NCBI RefSeq assembly: GCF_041320275.1
Contig: NZ_CP162023.1
Coordinates: 3,906,001-3,970,000 of the forward strand
DNA from: Mumia sp. Pv4-285
GTDB taxonomy: Bacteria > Actinomycetota > Actinomycetes > Propionibacteriales > Nocardioidaceae
Length of the DNA: 64,000 nucleotides
Direction of reading: 5' to 3'
The position numbers and the translations under genes were made by a program. How positions within the stretch are numbered: position 1 is the stretch's first letter; each line of letters starts with the position of its first letter. The notes beneath the pieces are model-generated. The model was given only the letters and a program-made list of their open reading frames with translations, did no database searches and was not told where the DNA came from. Positions 53,901 through 62,646 of the stretch are shown here, piece after piece.

Positions 53901-54863
53901 GTGGAAACGATCGGCGAGCTCTTCGAGCTTCAAGGCGGTGTGATCGCGCGCCGACAGCTCCTCGCCGCCGGGTACGAGCCGCACGACGTCCGGCGCATGG
54001 TCCGGGCGAAGGAGCTTGAGCAACTGTTCCCCGGGGTGCTCGTGAACCACACCGGCGCCCCGACGTGGATCCAACGGGCGTGGGGCGCGGTGCTCTATGC
54101 GTGGCCTGCGGCCCTCGCCGATGAGTCGGCGCTGCGGGCGGCCGAGCGAAGGCGGTGGGACTCGACCCTGGAGGAGCCCATCCAGCTGGCGATCGATCGC
54201 CAGCGAAACCTGAAGGCAGCGCCGGGCGGGATCGAGGTCGTACGGCGAGTCCGGCTCGACGACGACGTCCAGTGGAACGCGGGACCACCGCGGCTGCGCT
54301 ACGAGGAGGCTGTCCTCGACCGTGCGCTGGCGGCCGACGACGAGGTCGACGCTGTCGCGATCCTGTCCGGGGCCTGCGGTTCACCCCGTACGACCGCCGC
54401 CCGGCTGGCGGACGCCCTCGAGCGTCGTGCGCGGGCGCGTCGGCGGCGTTGGACGACGGATGTGCTGCGCGACATCGCGGAAGGAACGCACTCCGCCCTC
54501 GAGCACGGCTACCTGACCCGTGTGGAGCGCCCGCACGGCCTGCCACGCGGGCGGCGCCAGGTCCTCGCGGAGGCGCCGGGCGGGTCCGCGTACCGCGACG
54601 TCGACCTGGACCGGATCGTGATCGAGCTCGACGGGCGGATCTACCACGAGTCGTCTGCGCGCCGGGATGCAGATCTCGAACGAGACCTCGACGTGCTCGG
54701 CGAGGGACGCCAGACCGCCCGACTGGGGTGGGGGCAGGTGTATCGACGACCCTGCGCCACCGCGATCAAGATCGCGCGTGTCCTGAGCAACGCCGGGTGG
54801 GAGGGTTCGCCGCAACCGTGCGCCTCACCGGACTGCGCGGTGCGAGCGGTACGCGGGCCGTAG
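53901..54863 (+). CDS. AbiEi-like HTH protein with C-terminal Vsr/DUF559-like nuclease fold
   Basis: A 320-residue protein common in actinomycetes. The N-terminal about 50 residues (IGELFELQGGVIARRQLLAAGYEPHDVRRMVRAKELEQLFPGVLVNH) resemble the winged-helix domain of type IV antitoxin AbiEi. The last third has a PD-(D/E)XK-like pattern: YRDVDLDRIVIELDGRIYHESSARRDADLERDLDVLGEGRQ, as in Vsr-type and DUF559 proteins. No toxin gene is adjacent, so it is an orphan. Function is unknown; a role in DNA processing or defence is only a guess. The last about 20 residues are rich in Cys and Pro. Confidence 0.7.
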   Translation: METIGELFELQGGVIARRQLLAAGYEPHDVRRMVRAKELEQLFPGVLVNHTGAPTWIQRAWGAVLYAWPAALADESALRAAERRRWDSTLEEPIQLAIDRQRNLKAAPGGIEVVRRVRLDDDVQWNAGPPRLRYEEAVLDRALAADDEVDAVAILSGACGSPRTTAARLADALERRARARRRRWTTDVLRDIAEGTHSALEHGYLTRVERPHGLPRGRRQVLAEAPGGSAYRDVDLDRIVIELDGRIYHESSARRDADLERDLDVLGEGRQTARLGWGQVYRRPCATAIKIARVLSNAGWEGSPQPCASPDCAVRAVRGP

Positions 54864-54906
54864 GTGCCATCGGGTGGCGCCAGCGGCCCGCGTTGCGCGG
54901 AAAACG

Positions 54907-55677
54907 TCAGATCGGTTCGAGGCTCGGGCGCTTAGGCTTCACCGAGTCGCCCGAGGACGTGCCGTTCATCCGACGCTGGACCCACGGCATCGCGAACTCC
55001 TTGGCCCACGCGAGGTCGGCGTCGCGCTTCTCCTTCTTGGACGGCGGCACCGCCCTCGGCAGGCGCGGCTTCTTGAGGTCGTGCGAGATCCCGAGGGTGT
55101 CGAGCACGTGGATCGCCATCTGCTTGTGGCCGGGGGTCGCCATGTGCAGCCGGTCGGTGTCCCAGTAGCGCTCGTCCCGGAACTCGCGGAAGCGCCAGTA
55201 GTCGACGACGGTGGCGCCGTGGTTGTCGGCGATCTCGCGCACGATCTCGTTGTAGACCGCGACCCTCCCCCGGAGCTTGCCGAACACGGGCGCGTGGCCC
55301 AGGTCGAAGCCGGTGAACATGACGACACGCCCCCCGCACACGGCGAGGCGACCGATCGCGGCGTCGTACAGCTCGCCGAGGAGGTCGAGGTCGACCTTCG
55401 GCCGCAGGATGTCGTTGCCGCCGGCGTAGATCGTGACGAGGTCCGGCGAGAGCTTGAGGGCGTGCTCGAGCTGCTCGGCGATCACGGGCTTGAGGAGGCG
55501 CCCGCGGACGGCGAGGTTCGCGTAGCCGAAGTCGTCGGTCTTCGTCGCGAGCACCTCGGCGACCCGGTCCGCCCACCCGCGGAGCCCGTTCGGCCGGGAC
55601 TTGTCGGGGTCTCCGACCCCTTCGGTGAACGAGTCACCCATGGCGACATAACGGTGGTAGGTGGGTTCGCTGACCAT
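54907..55677 (-). CDS. SGNH/GDSL-type hydrolase
   Basis: A 256-residue cytoplasmic esterase-like protein. Block I is VAMGDSFTEGVGD with the nucleophile serine at about residue 16; block III is IYAGGNDIL; block V is DRLHMATPGHKQMA, with Asp and His of the triad. Block II glycine is in the NLAVRGR region. The substrate is unknown; actinobacterial relatives act on acyl esters. The ATG is chosen as it begins the conserved domain; no signal peptide precedes it. Divergent from the DUF3516 helicase. Confidence 0.88.
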   Translation of the reverse strand: MVSEPTYHRYVAMGDSFTEGVGDPDKSRPNGLRGWADRVAEVLATKTDDFGYANLAVRGRLLKPVIAEQLEHALKLSPDLVTIYAGGNDILRPKVDLDLLGELYDAAIGRLAVCGGRVVMFTGFDLGHAPVFGKLRGRVAVYNEIVREIADNHGATVVDYWRFREFRDERYWDTDRLHMATPGHKQMAIHVLDTLGISHDLKKPRLPRAVPPSKKEKRDADLAWAKEFAMPWVQRRMNGTSSGDSVKPKRPSLEPI

Positions 55678-55683
55678 GTCCCG

Positions 55684-55689
55684 ATTGTT
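55684..55689 (-). promoter_or_regulatory. Possible leaderless -10 box of the SGNH hydrolase gene
   Basis: On the minus strand AACAAT is followed by six bases and the ATG at 55677. Confidence 0.3.
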
Positions 55690-55750
55690 GCACCGGCGAC
55701 CCTTGTGGCCGAGCACCCCGGTAGGTCCCGCGTGGGAGGATGGCAGCATC

Positions 55751-58309
55751 ATGCGCCTCGTCGACCACCTTCCCGCCGCCGAGGAGTCCGACGACGCCGA
55801 CGTCGTCTTCGAGGCGTTCAGCACGTGGGCCGAGGGTGAGGGCCTGACCCTCTATCCCGCCCAGGAGGACGCGCTCATCGAGATCGTGTCCGGCTCCAAC
55901 GTGATCCTCGCGACCCCCACCGGTTCCGGCAAGAGCCTCGTCGCCGCGGGCGCGCAGTTCGCCGCGCTCGCCAAGGGCCGGCGCAGCTTCTACACCGCAC
56001 CCATCAAGGCGCTGGTGTCGGAGAAGTTCTTCGCGCTCGTCGACATGTTCGGCGCCGACAACGTCGGGATGATGACCGGCGACGCCTCCGTCAACGCCGA
56101 CGCCCCGATCATCGCCGCGACCGCCGAGATCCTCGCCAACAAGGCCCTGCGCGAGGGGGCGGCCGCCGAGGTCGGTCTCGTGGTGATGGACGAGTTCCAC
56201 TTCTACTCCGAGCCCGACCGCGGATGGGCGTGGGAGGTGCCGCTGCTCGAGCTGCCGCACGCGCAGTTCCTGCTGATGTCGGCGACGCTCGGCGACACCA
56301 CCCGGTTCGAGAAGGACCTCACCGAGCGCACCGGCCGCGAGACCACGCTGGTCGCCGGGACCGACCGGCCCGTCCCGCTGGTCCACGAGTACGTCACCTC
56401 GCCCGTGCACGAGACCGTCGAGGAGCTGCTCGCGACCGGGCAGGCACCGATCTACATCGTGCACTTCACCCAGGCGTCGGCGATCGAGCGGGCGCAGGCG
56501 CTGTCGAGCATCAACGTGACGACGCGGGCGGAGAAGGACACGATCGCCACCGCGCTCGGCGACTTCAAGTTCCAGACGGGCTTCGGCAAGACGCTGTCGA
56601 GGCTCGTGCGGATGGGCATCGGCGTCCACCACGCCGGCATGCTCCCGCGCTACCGCCGGCTGGTCGAGCGGCTCACCCAGAAGGGCCTGCTCAAGGTCGT
56701 CTGCGGCACGGACACGCTCGGCGTCGGCATCAACGTGCCGATCCGTACGGTCCTGTTCTCGGGCCTCTCGAAGTACGACGGCATCCGTCAGCGGCACCTG
56801 CACGTCCGCGAGTTCCAGCAGATCGCCGGCCGCGCCGGACGTGCCGGCTACGACACGATCGGGCGGGTCGTCGTGGAGGCGCCCGAGCACGAGGTCGAGA
56901 ACGCCAAGATGGTCCGCAAGGCCGGCGACGACCCCAAGAAGCTGCGCAGGATCCAGCGCAAGAAGCCGCCGGAGGGCTTCGTCAACTGGTCCGACCGCAC
57001 GTTCGACAAGCTGTCGACCGGACAGCCTGAGCCGCTCGTCTCGCGGATGCGGATGACCCACGCGATGGTGCTCAACCTCGTCGCGCGTCCCGGTGACGCC
57101 CGCGCCGCCGTACGCTCCCTCATCACCGACAGCCACGCGAGCGAGGCGGACCAGGAGCGGATGCTCGCCGAGGCCGAGTCGATCTTCACGACCCTGATCG
57201 AGGGCGGTGTCGTGGAGGAGCTCGCGCAGCCCGACGCCGACGGGCGCACCGTACGCCTCACGGTGGACCTCCAGGAGGACTTCGCCCTCAACCAGCCGCT
57301 GGCGCCGTTCGCCGTCGCGGCGCTGGAGATCCTCGACCCGGAGTCGCCGACGTACGCGCTGGAGGTCGTCTCGGTCTTCGAGGCGATCCTCGAGGACCCC
57401 CGCACGATCATCAGTGCCCAGCGCAACCGCGCCAAGGGCGAGGCCGTCGCCGAGATGAAGGCCGAGGGACTCGAGTACGAGGAGCGGATGGAGCTCCTCG
57501 AGGACGTCGAGCACCCGCAGCCCCTGCGCGACGAGCTGGAGGTCGCGTACGAGGCGTACCGTTCCGGCCATCCGTGGGTCGCCGACCACGAGCTGAAGCC
57601 GAAGTCGGTCGCCCGCGAGATGTGGGAGCGGTCGATGACGTTCGCCGAGTACGTCAGCATGTACCAGCTCGCGCGTTCCGAGGGACTCGTCCTGCGCTAT
57701 CTCTCCGACGTCTACCGCACGCTGCGCCACACCGTGCCCGACAGCTACGCCACCGACGAGATCGACGACATCACCGACTGGCTCGGCGAGGTCGTCCGCC
57801 AGACCGACTCGAGCCTCCTCGACGAGTGGGAGGCGCTCGCGGCCGGTGAGGGTGGCTCGGTCGACGTGGTGATCGCCCAGCACGACGCGCTCGACACCGG
57901 TCCACCTCCGGTGACCGCGAACGAGCGGGCGTTCCGGGTGCTGGTCCGCAACGTCCTGTTCCGCCGGGTCGAGCTGATGGCGCTGCGCCGCTGGAACGAC
58001 CTCGGCGCCCTCGATGCCGCCGCCGGGTGGACCGCGGACCTGTGGCACGAGGCGATCGACGACTACTTCGCCGAGTACGACTCGCTCGGCACCGGCCCCG
58101 ACGCCCGCGGGCCGGCGATGCTCGTCGTGGACGCCGATCCCGAGGGCGCGGAGTCGAGGGTCTGGCACGTGCGCCAGATCCTGGAGGACCCCGAGGGTGA
58201 CCGCGACTGGTGCATCTTCGCCACCGTCCACCTCGACGCGTCGGACGAGGCGGGCGAGGCCGTGGTGCAGATCACCGACGTCGGCCCGTTCTCGGACGCC
58301 GATCGCTGA
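55751..58309 (+). CDS. Ski2-like DExH-box helicase with DUF3516 domain
   Basis: An 852-residue superfamily 2 helicase. The Walker A is ATPTGSGKSLVAAG (about residue 55), box II is VVMDEFHF (about residue 146), and SATLGD and QIAGRAGRAGYDTIGRVVVE are motifs III and VI. The C-terminal half is the actinobacterial DUF3516 domain. Such proteins are thought to be RNA helicases. The ATG is the first plausible start before the domain, with GGAGG 11 bases upstream; a GTG frame extension back to 55661 would run into the SGNH gene and is not favoured. Confidence 0.9.
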   Translation: MRLVDHLPAAEESDDADVVFEAFSTWAEGEGLTLYPAQEDALIEIVSGSNVILATPTGSGKSLVAAGAQFAALAKGRRSFYTAPIKALVSEKFFALVDMFGADNVGMMTGDASVNADAPIIAATAEILANKALREGAAAEVGLVVMDEFHFYSEPDRGWAWEVPLLELPHAQFLLMSATLGDTTRFEKDLTERTGRETTLVAGTDRPVPLVHEYVTSPVHETVEELLATGQAPIYIVHFTQASAIERAQALSSINVTTRAEKDTIATALGDFKFQTGFGKTLSRLVRMGIGVHHAGMLPRYRRLVERLTQKGLLKVVCGTDTLGVGINVPIRTVLFSGLSKYDGIRQRHLHVREFQQIAGRAGRAGYDTIGRVVVEAPEHEVENAKMVRKAGDDPKKLRRIQRKKPPEGFVNWSDRTFDKLSTGQPEPLVSRMRMTHAMVLNLVARPGDARAAVRSLITDSHASEADQERMLAEAESIFTTLIEGGVVEELAQPDADGRTVRLTVDLQEDFALNQPLAPFAVAALEILDPESPTYALEVVSVFEAILEDPRTIISAQRNRAKGEAVAEMKAEGLEYEERMELLEDVEHPQPLRDELEVAYEAYRSGHPWVADHELKPKSVAREMWERSMTFAEYVSMYQLARSEGLVLRYLSDVYRTLRHTVPDSYATDEIDDITDWLGEVVRQTDSSLLDEWEALAAGEGGSVDVVIAQHDALDTGPPPVTANERAFRVLVRNVLFRRVELMALRRWNDLGALDAAAGWTADLWHEAIDDYFAEYDSLGTGPDARGPAMLVVDADPEGAESRVWHVRQILEDPEGDRDWCIFATVHLDASDEAGEAVVQITDVGPFSDADR

Positions 58310-58327
58310 CGGGTTCGCGGCACTCCG

Positions 58328-58333
58328 TACCGT
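58328..58333 (+). promoter_or_regulatory. Leaderless -10 box of the GNAT gene
   Basis: TACCGT (TANNNT) is followed by six bases and GTG at 58340. Confidence 0.5.
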
Positions 58334-58339
58334 TCCTCC

Positions 58340-58858
58340 GTGGCTCTCTTCTTCGTCGCCGACCCGCCGGTCACGCGTTCGCTCCGCGCAGGCCTGCTCG
58401 AGACCTGGACCGACGCGTCGAACGCGGGCGGCGCGATCGGTTTCGTCCCGCCGATCTCGCCGCGTGACGTCGAGCCTCTGCTGGACGAGCAGCTGAGCGC
58501 AGTCGACCAGGGGCGCATGCTGCTCGTCGTCGGCCTCGACGGGGACGAGGTGCGTGCCGCCGGCTTCATCGAGCGCAACACGCACCGGCTCATGCAGCAC
58601 TGGGTCTGGGTGAAGACGGTGATGGTGCACCCCGAGGCGCAGGGGCGCGGCGCCGGCTTCGCGCTGATGCTGGCGCTGGCGGCCCAAGCCCGCAGCATGC
58701 CCGGCATCGAGGCGGTCCGGCTCACCTGCCGCGGCGGGCTGGGCCTCGAGGACTTCTACGCACGGTGCGGCTACAAGGAGGTCGGCCGCGTCCCCGGTGC
58801 GATCAGGGTCGGCCCCGGGGACGAGCGCGACGACATCACGATGCTGCTTCCGTTGTAG
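58340..58858 (+). CDS. GNAT-family N-acetyltransferase
   Basis: A 172-residue acetyltransferase. The acetyl-CoA motif A is VKTVMVHPEAQGRGAGFALMLALAA (Q/RxxGxG/A pattern), and motif B is LGLEDFYARCGYKEVGRVPGAIRV. It has the form of the small-molecule acetyltransferases often annotated as antibiotic or amino-acid modifying; the substrate cannot be told. Confidence 0.88.
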   Translation: MALFFVADPPVTRSLRAGLLETWTDASNAGGAIGFVPPISPRDVEPLLDEQLSAVDQGRMLLVVGLDGDEVRAAGFIERNTHRLMQHWVWVKTVMVHPEAQGRGAGFALMLALAAQARSMPGIEAVRLTCRGGLGLEDFYARCGYKEVGRVPGAIRVGPGDERDDITMLLPL

Positions 58859-58880
58859 GGCGCCGCGGCGCGCACCGCCC

Positions 58881-58886
58881 TAGGCT
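58881..58886 (+). promoter_or_regulatory. Leaderless -10 box of pta
   Basis: TAGGCT (TANNNT) is followed by seven bases and GTG at 58894. Confidence 0.5.
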
Positions 58887-58893
58887 CGACGTC

Positions 58894-60987
58894 GTGGGAA
58901 ACAGCGTCTACATCGCCTCGGTCGAGGGGTTCACCGGCAAGTCCACCGTGGCGCTCGGTGTCGTCGAGCAGCTCTCGCGCCGGGTGCGCCGGGTCGGGGT
59001 GTTCCGGCCGATCGTGCGTGGGGACGCCGCCACGACCGGCGGACGCGACTACGTGCTCGACATGCTGCTCGCCCACGACGCGGTCGTCACGACGTACGAC
59101 GACGCGGTGGGCACCACGTACGACGCGGTCCACGCCGATCCCGTCGCCGCGATCGAACGCATCATCGAGCGGCACCACGCGGTGGCTGACGGCTGCGACG
59201 TCGTGGTCGTCGTCGGCACCGACTACACCGACGTGGCCACGCCGACCGAGTTCTCCTACAACGCCCGGATCGCCGCGAACCTCGCCTCACCGGTCCTGCT
59301 GGTGCTCAACGGCGCCGACCGTACGCGTGCCGAGGTGACGGCCGTCTCCGACGTCGCCGTGGGCGAGCTCGAGGCGAACCACGCCGAGCTGTTCGCGGTC
59401 GTCGTCAACCGCGTCACGGATGCGGAGGTCGCGGCCGACCCGGCAGAGGTGGTGGACCGCGACGTCCTCGTGTACGCGATCCCCGACGATCCGCTGCTGT
59501 CGGCGCCGACCGTCTCCGACCTGATGTCGGCCTGCGACGGTCGGCTCGTGATGGGCGACGAGTCGCTCCTCGGGCGCGAGGCGAGCGGTTTCGTGGTGGC
59601 CGCCATGACGTTGCCGAACGTCCTCGACCGACTCTTCGAGAGCGCCGTCGTCGTCACACCGGGAGACCGCCCCGAGATCGTGCTCGGTGTCCTCACCGCG
59701 CACGCGTCGACCGAGTTCCCGCAGGTCGCCGGCATCGTCCTCAACGGCGGGATCGCCCTCCCCGAGCAGGTCGAGCGGCTGCTCCTCGGGGTCGGCTCCA
59801 CGATGCCGATCGTGGCGACCGACCTGGGGACGTACGACACCGCCGCCGCACTGACCGGTCGACGAGGCCGCCTGACCAGGGAGTCGCCGCGCAAGCTCGC
59901 CACCGCACTCGCCGCGTTCGCGGAGCACGTCGACGGAGAGGCGCTGCTCGACCGGCTCGAGGTCGCGCGGACGACGGCTGTGACACCACTGATGTTCGAG
60001 CACGAGCTGCTGGACCGAGCCACCGCCGAACGGAAGCACATCGTGCTGCCCGAAGGCGGCGAGGACCGGATCCTCCGGGCCGCCGACATCCTCCTGCGCC
60101 GCGGTGTCGCGGAGCTCACCCTCCTCGGCGACCCCGTCACGATCACGGCCCGCGCGGCGCGACTCGGTGTGGACGTGTCGGGCGCCCGGGTCGTCGACCC
60201 GCGGACCTCCGACGACCGCGAGCACTTCGCCCAGGAGTACGAGCGGCGCCGCCGGCACCGCGGGGTCGACCTCGAGGAGGCGCGTACGACGGTCGCGGAC
60301 GTGTCGTACTTCGGCACGATGATGGTCGAGCTCGGACACGCTGACGGCATGGTGTCGGGCGCCGTCCACACGACCGCCCACACGATCCGGCCCGCGCTCG
60401 AGGTCGTGAAGACGGTCCCGGGGGTCTCGACCGTCTCGTCGGTGTTCTTCATGTGCCTCGAGAACCAGGTCCTCGTGTACGGCGACTGCGCCGTCGTCGT
60501 CGATCCTGATGCCGAGCAGCTGGCCGACATCGCGATCTCGTCGGCGCGTACGGCCGCCGCCTTCGGCATCGACCCGCGCGTCGCGATGCTGTCGTACTCG
60601 ACCGGCACCTCCGGCACCGGCTCCGACGTCGAGAAGGTCCTCAACGCGACGGGCCTCGCGCAGGAGCGGGCGCCCGACCTGCCGATCGAGGGCCCGATCC
60701 AGTACGACGCCGCGATCGACCTCGCCGTCGCCCGGACGAAGCTGCCCGAGTCGGACGTCGCCGGACGGGCCACGGTCTTCGTCTTTCCGGACCTCAACAC
60801 CGGGAACAACACGTACAAGGCGGTGCAACGCTCGGCCGCGGCGGTCGCGGTCGGCCCCGTGCTCCAGGGCCTGCGCAAGCCCGTCAACGACCTGTCTCGC
60901 GGCGCGACCGTGCGCGACATCGTCAACACGGTCGCGATCACCGCGATCCAGGCCCAGCAGCTGGGACAGGTCAGCTCTTCGGCTTGA
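58894..60987 (+). CDS. pta: Phosphate acetyltransferase, long form
   Basis: A 697-residue enzyme interconverting acetyl-CoA and acetyl phosphate. It is the three-domain type: an N-terminal P-loop domain (VYIASVEGFTGKSTVALGV), a central DRTGG-like domain, and the C-terminal catalytic domain (about residues 375-690) with IVLPEGGEDRIL, ADGMVSGAVHTTAHTIRPALEVVKT, MLSYSTGTSGTG and FPDLNTGNNTYKAVQR. No ackA follows, although the two genes are usually adjacent. The 3' end overlaps the converging aldehyde dehydrogenase gene by 17 bases. Confidence 0.95.
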   Translation: MGNSVYIASVEGFTGKSTVALGVVEQLSRRVRRVGVFRPIVRGDAATTGGRDYVLDMLLAHDAVVTTYDDAVGTTYDAVHADPVAAIERIIERHHAVADGCDVVVVVGTDYTDVATPTEFSYNARIAANLASPVLLVLNGADRTRAEVTAVSDVAVGELEANHAELFAVVVNRVTDAEVAADPAEVVDRDVLVYAIPDDPLLSAPTVSDLMSACDGRLVMGDESLLGREASGFVVAAMTLPNVLDRLFESAVVVTPGDRPEIVLGVLTAHASTEFPQVAGIVLNGGIALPEQVERLLLGVGSTMPIVATDLGTYDTAAALTGRRGRLTRESPRKLATALAAFAEHVDGEALLDRLEVARTTAVTPLMFEHELLDRATAERKHIVLPEGGEDRILRAADILLRRGVAELTLLGDPVTITARAARLGVDVSGARVVDPRTSDDREHFAQEYERRRRHRGVDLEEARTTVADVSYFGTMMVELGHADGMVSGAVHTTAHTIRPALEVVKTVPGVSTVSSVFFMCLENQVLVYGDCAVVVDPDAEQLADIAISSARTAAAFGIDPRVAMLSYSTGTSGTGSDVEKVLNATGLAQERAPDLPIEGPIQYDAAIDLAVARTKLPESDVAGRATVFVFPDLNTGNNTYKAVQRSAAAVAVGPVLQGLRKPVNDLSRGATVRDIVNTVAITAIQAQQLGQVSSSA

Positions 60988-62545
60988 GCTTCTTCACGTC
61001 GAGCGCCTTGCCGCCGTGGAGCACGGTGAGCAGCTGGGTGAACGACTTGTCCTGCTTCGCCGTACGGCCGAAGCTCGTGAGCACCATCGCGGGCTTGAAG
61101 CGCGGCACCGTCACGGCGTGGGCGTACGTGAACTCCTTGAGCCCGTCCTCGCCGTGGATGCGTCCGAAGCCCGACTCCCCCACGCCGCCGAACGGCAGCG
61201 ACGGCACACCGGCGAACGACGTCACCGAGTTGACCGACGTCATGCCGCTGCGGATGCGGTGCGCGATCTCGGCCGCCTGCTTCTTGCCGAAGACGGCGCC
61301 GCCCAGGCCGTACGCGGTGGCGTTGGTACGGCGTACGGCCTCGTCCATCGACGGCACCGAGTTCACGACGAGCGTCGGCCCGAACGTCTCCTCGGTCACC
61401 GCTGGGGCGTCCTCGGGGACGCCGGTGAGGATGGTCGGCTGCACGAACCGCTCGCCGACCGCGTCGGGACCGCCGACGACCGCCGTGCCGCCCCGCGCGA
61501 CCGCGTCCTCGACGTGACGCTTGATGATCGGAAGCTGGCCGGGCATCGTGATCGGGCCGATCTTGGCCTCGGAGTCGGACCCTGCTCGCACGACGGCGGC
61601 CTTGGCGGTGATCTCGGCGACGAACGCGTCGAACACCTTCTCGTGGACGTAGACGCGCTCGGTGCCGATGCAGGTCTGCCCGGCGTTGCTCATGCCGCCC
61701 CACAGCGCCGCATCCGCCGCCGCTTCGATGTCGGCGTCCTCGTCGACGATCAGGGCGTCCTTGCCGCCGGCCTCGATGACGACGGGGGTGAGGTTCTTGG
61801 CGGCAGCCTCCATGACCTTGCGGCCGGTGGCCGGCGAACCCGTGAACGCCACCTTGTCGACCTTGGAGGACGCGAGGGCCGCACCGGTCTCGCCGAGCCC
61901 GGTGACCAGCTGGAGCACGGGGTAGTCCGAGACGACCTCCGCGAACGCGTCGACGAGCCACTTGCCGACGCCCGGCGTGTACTCCGACGGCTTGAACACG
62001 ACCGCGTTGCCGGCCGCGAGGGCGTACGCGATGGAGCCCATCGGCGTGAACACGGGGTAGTTCCACGGTCCGATCACACCGACGACGCCGAGCGCCTTGT
62101 ACTCGATCGTGGCCTTCTGGTTGACCATGAGCAGGCCTGGCGAGACCGTCCGACGGCCGAGCAGCTTCTTGGCGTGCCCGGCGGCCCAGGCGATGTGGTC
62201 AATCGCCAGACCGATCTCGAGCACGGCGTCGCTGTGCGGCTTGCCGGTCTCGGCGTGGACGACGTCCGCGAGCTGGTGGATGCGACGCGTGATGACGCCC
62301 TTCCAGCGGCCGAGGACCTCCTTGCGACCGTCGTAGCCGATCTCGGACCACCACTGCGACGCGATGCGCGCCCGCTCGACGGCGGCGTCGACCTCGTCCG
62401 GGGTGGTCAGCGGGTACGTGCCGACGACGTCGCCCGTCGCGGGGCTCAGCGAGTCGAACGTCGTCGGGGCTGCCGCGTTGTCGTCGGACTGCGCCGCCCT
62501 CTTGCGCGAGCGGCTGGTCTTCGGCATCGGGCTCGTCGTCGCCAT
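60971..62545 (-). CDS. NAD(P)-dependent aldehyde dehydrogenase
   Basis: A 524-residue aldehyde dehydrogenase. The catalytic cysteine is C292 (GQTCIG), the general base is E258 (VIEAGGKD), and N163 (GPWNYP) is the oxyanion residue. The FTGSPATGRKVM loop binds the cofactor. The N-terminal 27 residues are polar and basic. A GGAGG five bases before the ATG supports the start. The next gene but one is a GMC oxidoreductase, so an alcohol-to-acid route is possible but not shown. Confidence 0.92.
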   Translation of the reverse strand: MATTSPMPKTSRSRKRAAQSDDNAAAPTTFDSLSPATGDVVGTYPLTTPDEVDAAVERARIASQWWSEIGYDGRKEVLGRWKGVITRRIHQLADVVHAETGKPHSDAVLEIGLAIDHIAWAAGHAKKLLGRRTVSPGLLMVNQKATIEYKALGVVGVIGPWNYPVFTPMGSIAYALAAGNAVVFKPSEYTPGVGKWLVDAFAEVVSDYPVLQLVTGLGETGAALASSKVDKVAFTGSPATGRKVMEAAAKNLTPVVIEAGGKDALIVDEDADIEAAADAALWGGMSNAGQTCIGTERVYVHEKVFDAFVAEITAKAAVVRAGSDSEAKIGPITMPGQLPIIKRHVEDAVARGGTAVVGGPDAVGERFVQPTILTGVPEDAPAVTEETFGPTLVVNSVPSMDEAVRRTNATAYGLGGAVFGKKQAAEIAHRIRSGMTSVNSVTSFAGVPSLPFGGVGESGFGRIHGEDGLKEFTYAHAVTVPRFKPAMVLTSFGRTAKQDKSFTQLLTVLHGGKALDVKKLKPKS

Positions 62546-62646
62546 CTCGTCCTCCGGGGGTCTGTGATGCGGGGCACAAAGCCTTTCCGGGGAAGCCTAC
62601 TGCTCGGTAGCCAGCGACGACAGATCCTCCTGCCCGGCATGACGCG

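Noticed and set aside
54864-54883. Hairpin between the AbiEi-like gene and the SGNH hydrolase gene as a terminator
   Set aside because: The stem is only 6 bp with a G-U pair and a 7-base loop; not convincing.
55634-58687. A 1017-codon open frame antisense to the DUF3516 helicase
   Set aside because: Its translation is a low-complexity mix of Arg, Asp, Val, Leu and His with no domain, as expected for the shadow of a high-GC gene. The other strand encodes a clear helicase with ordered motifs.
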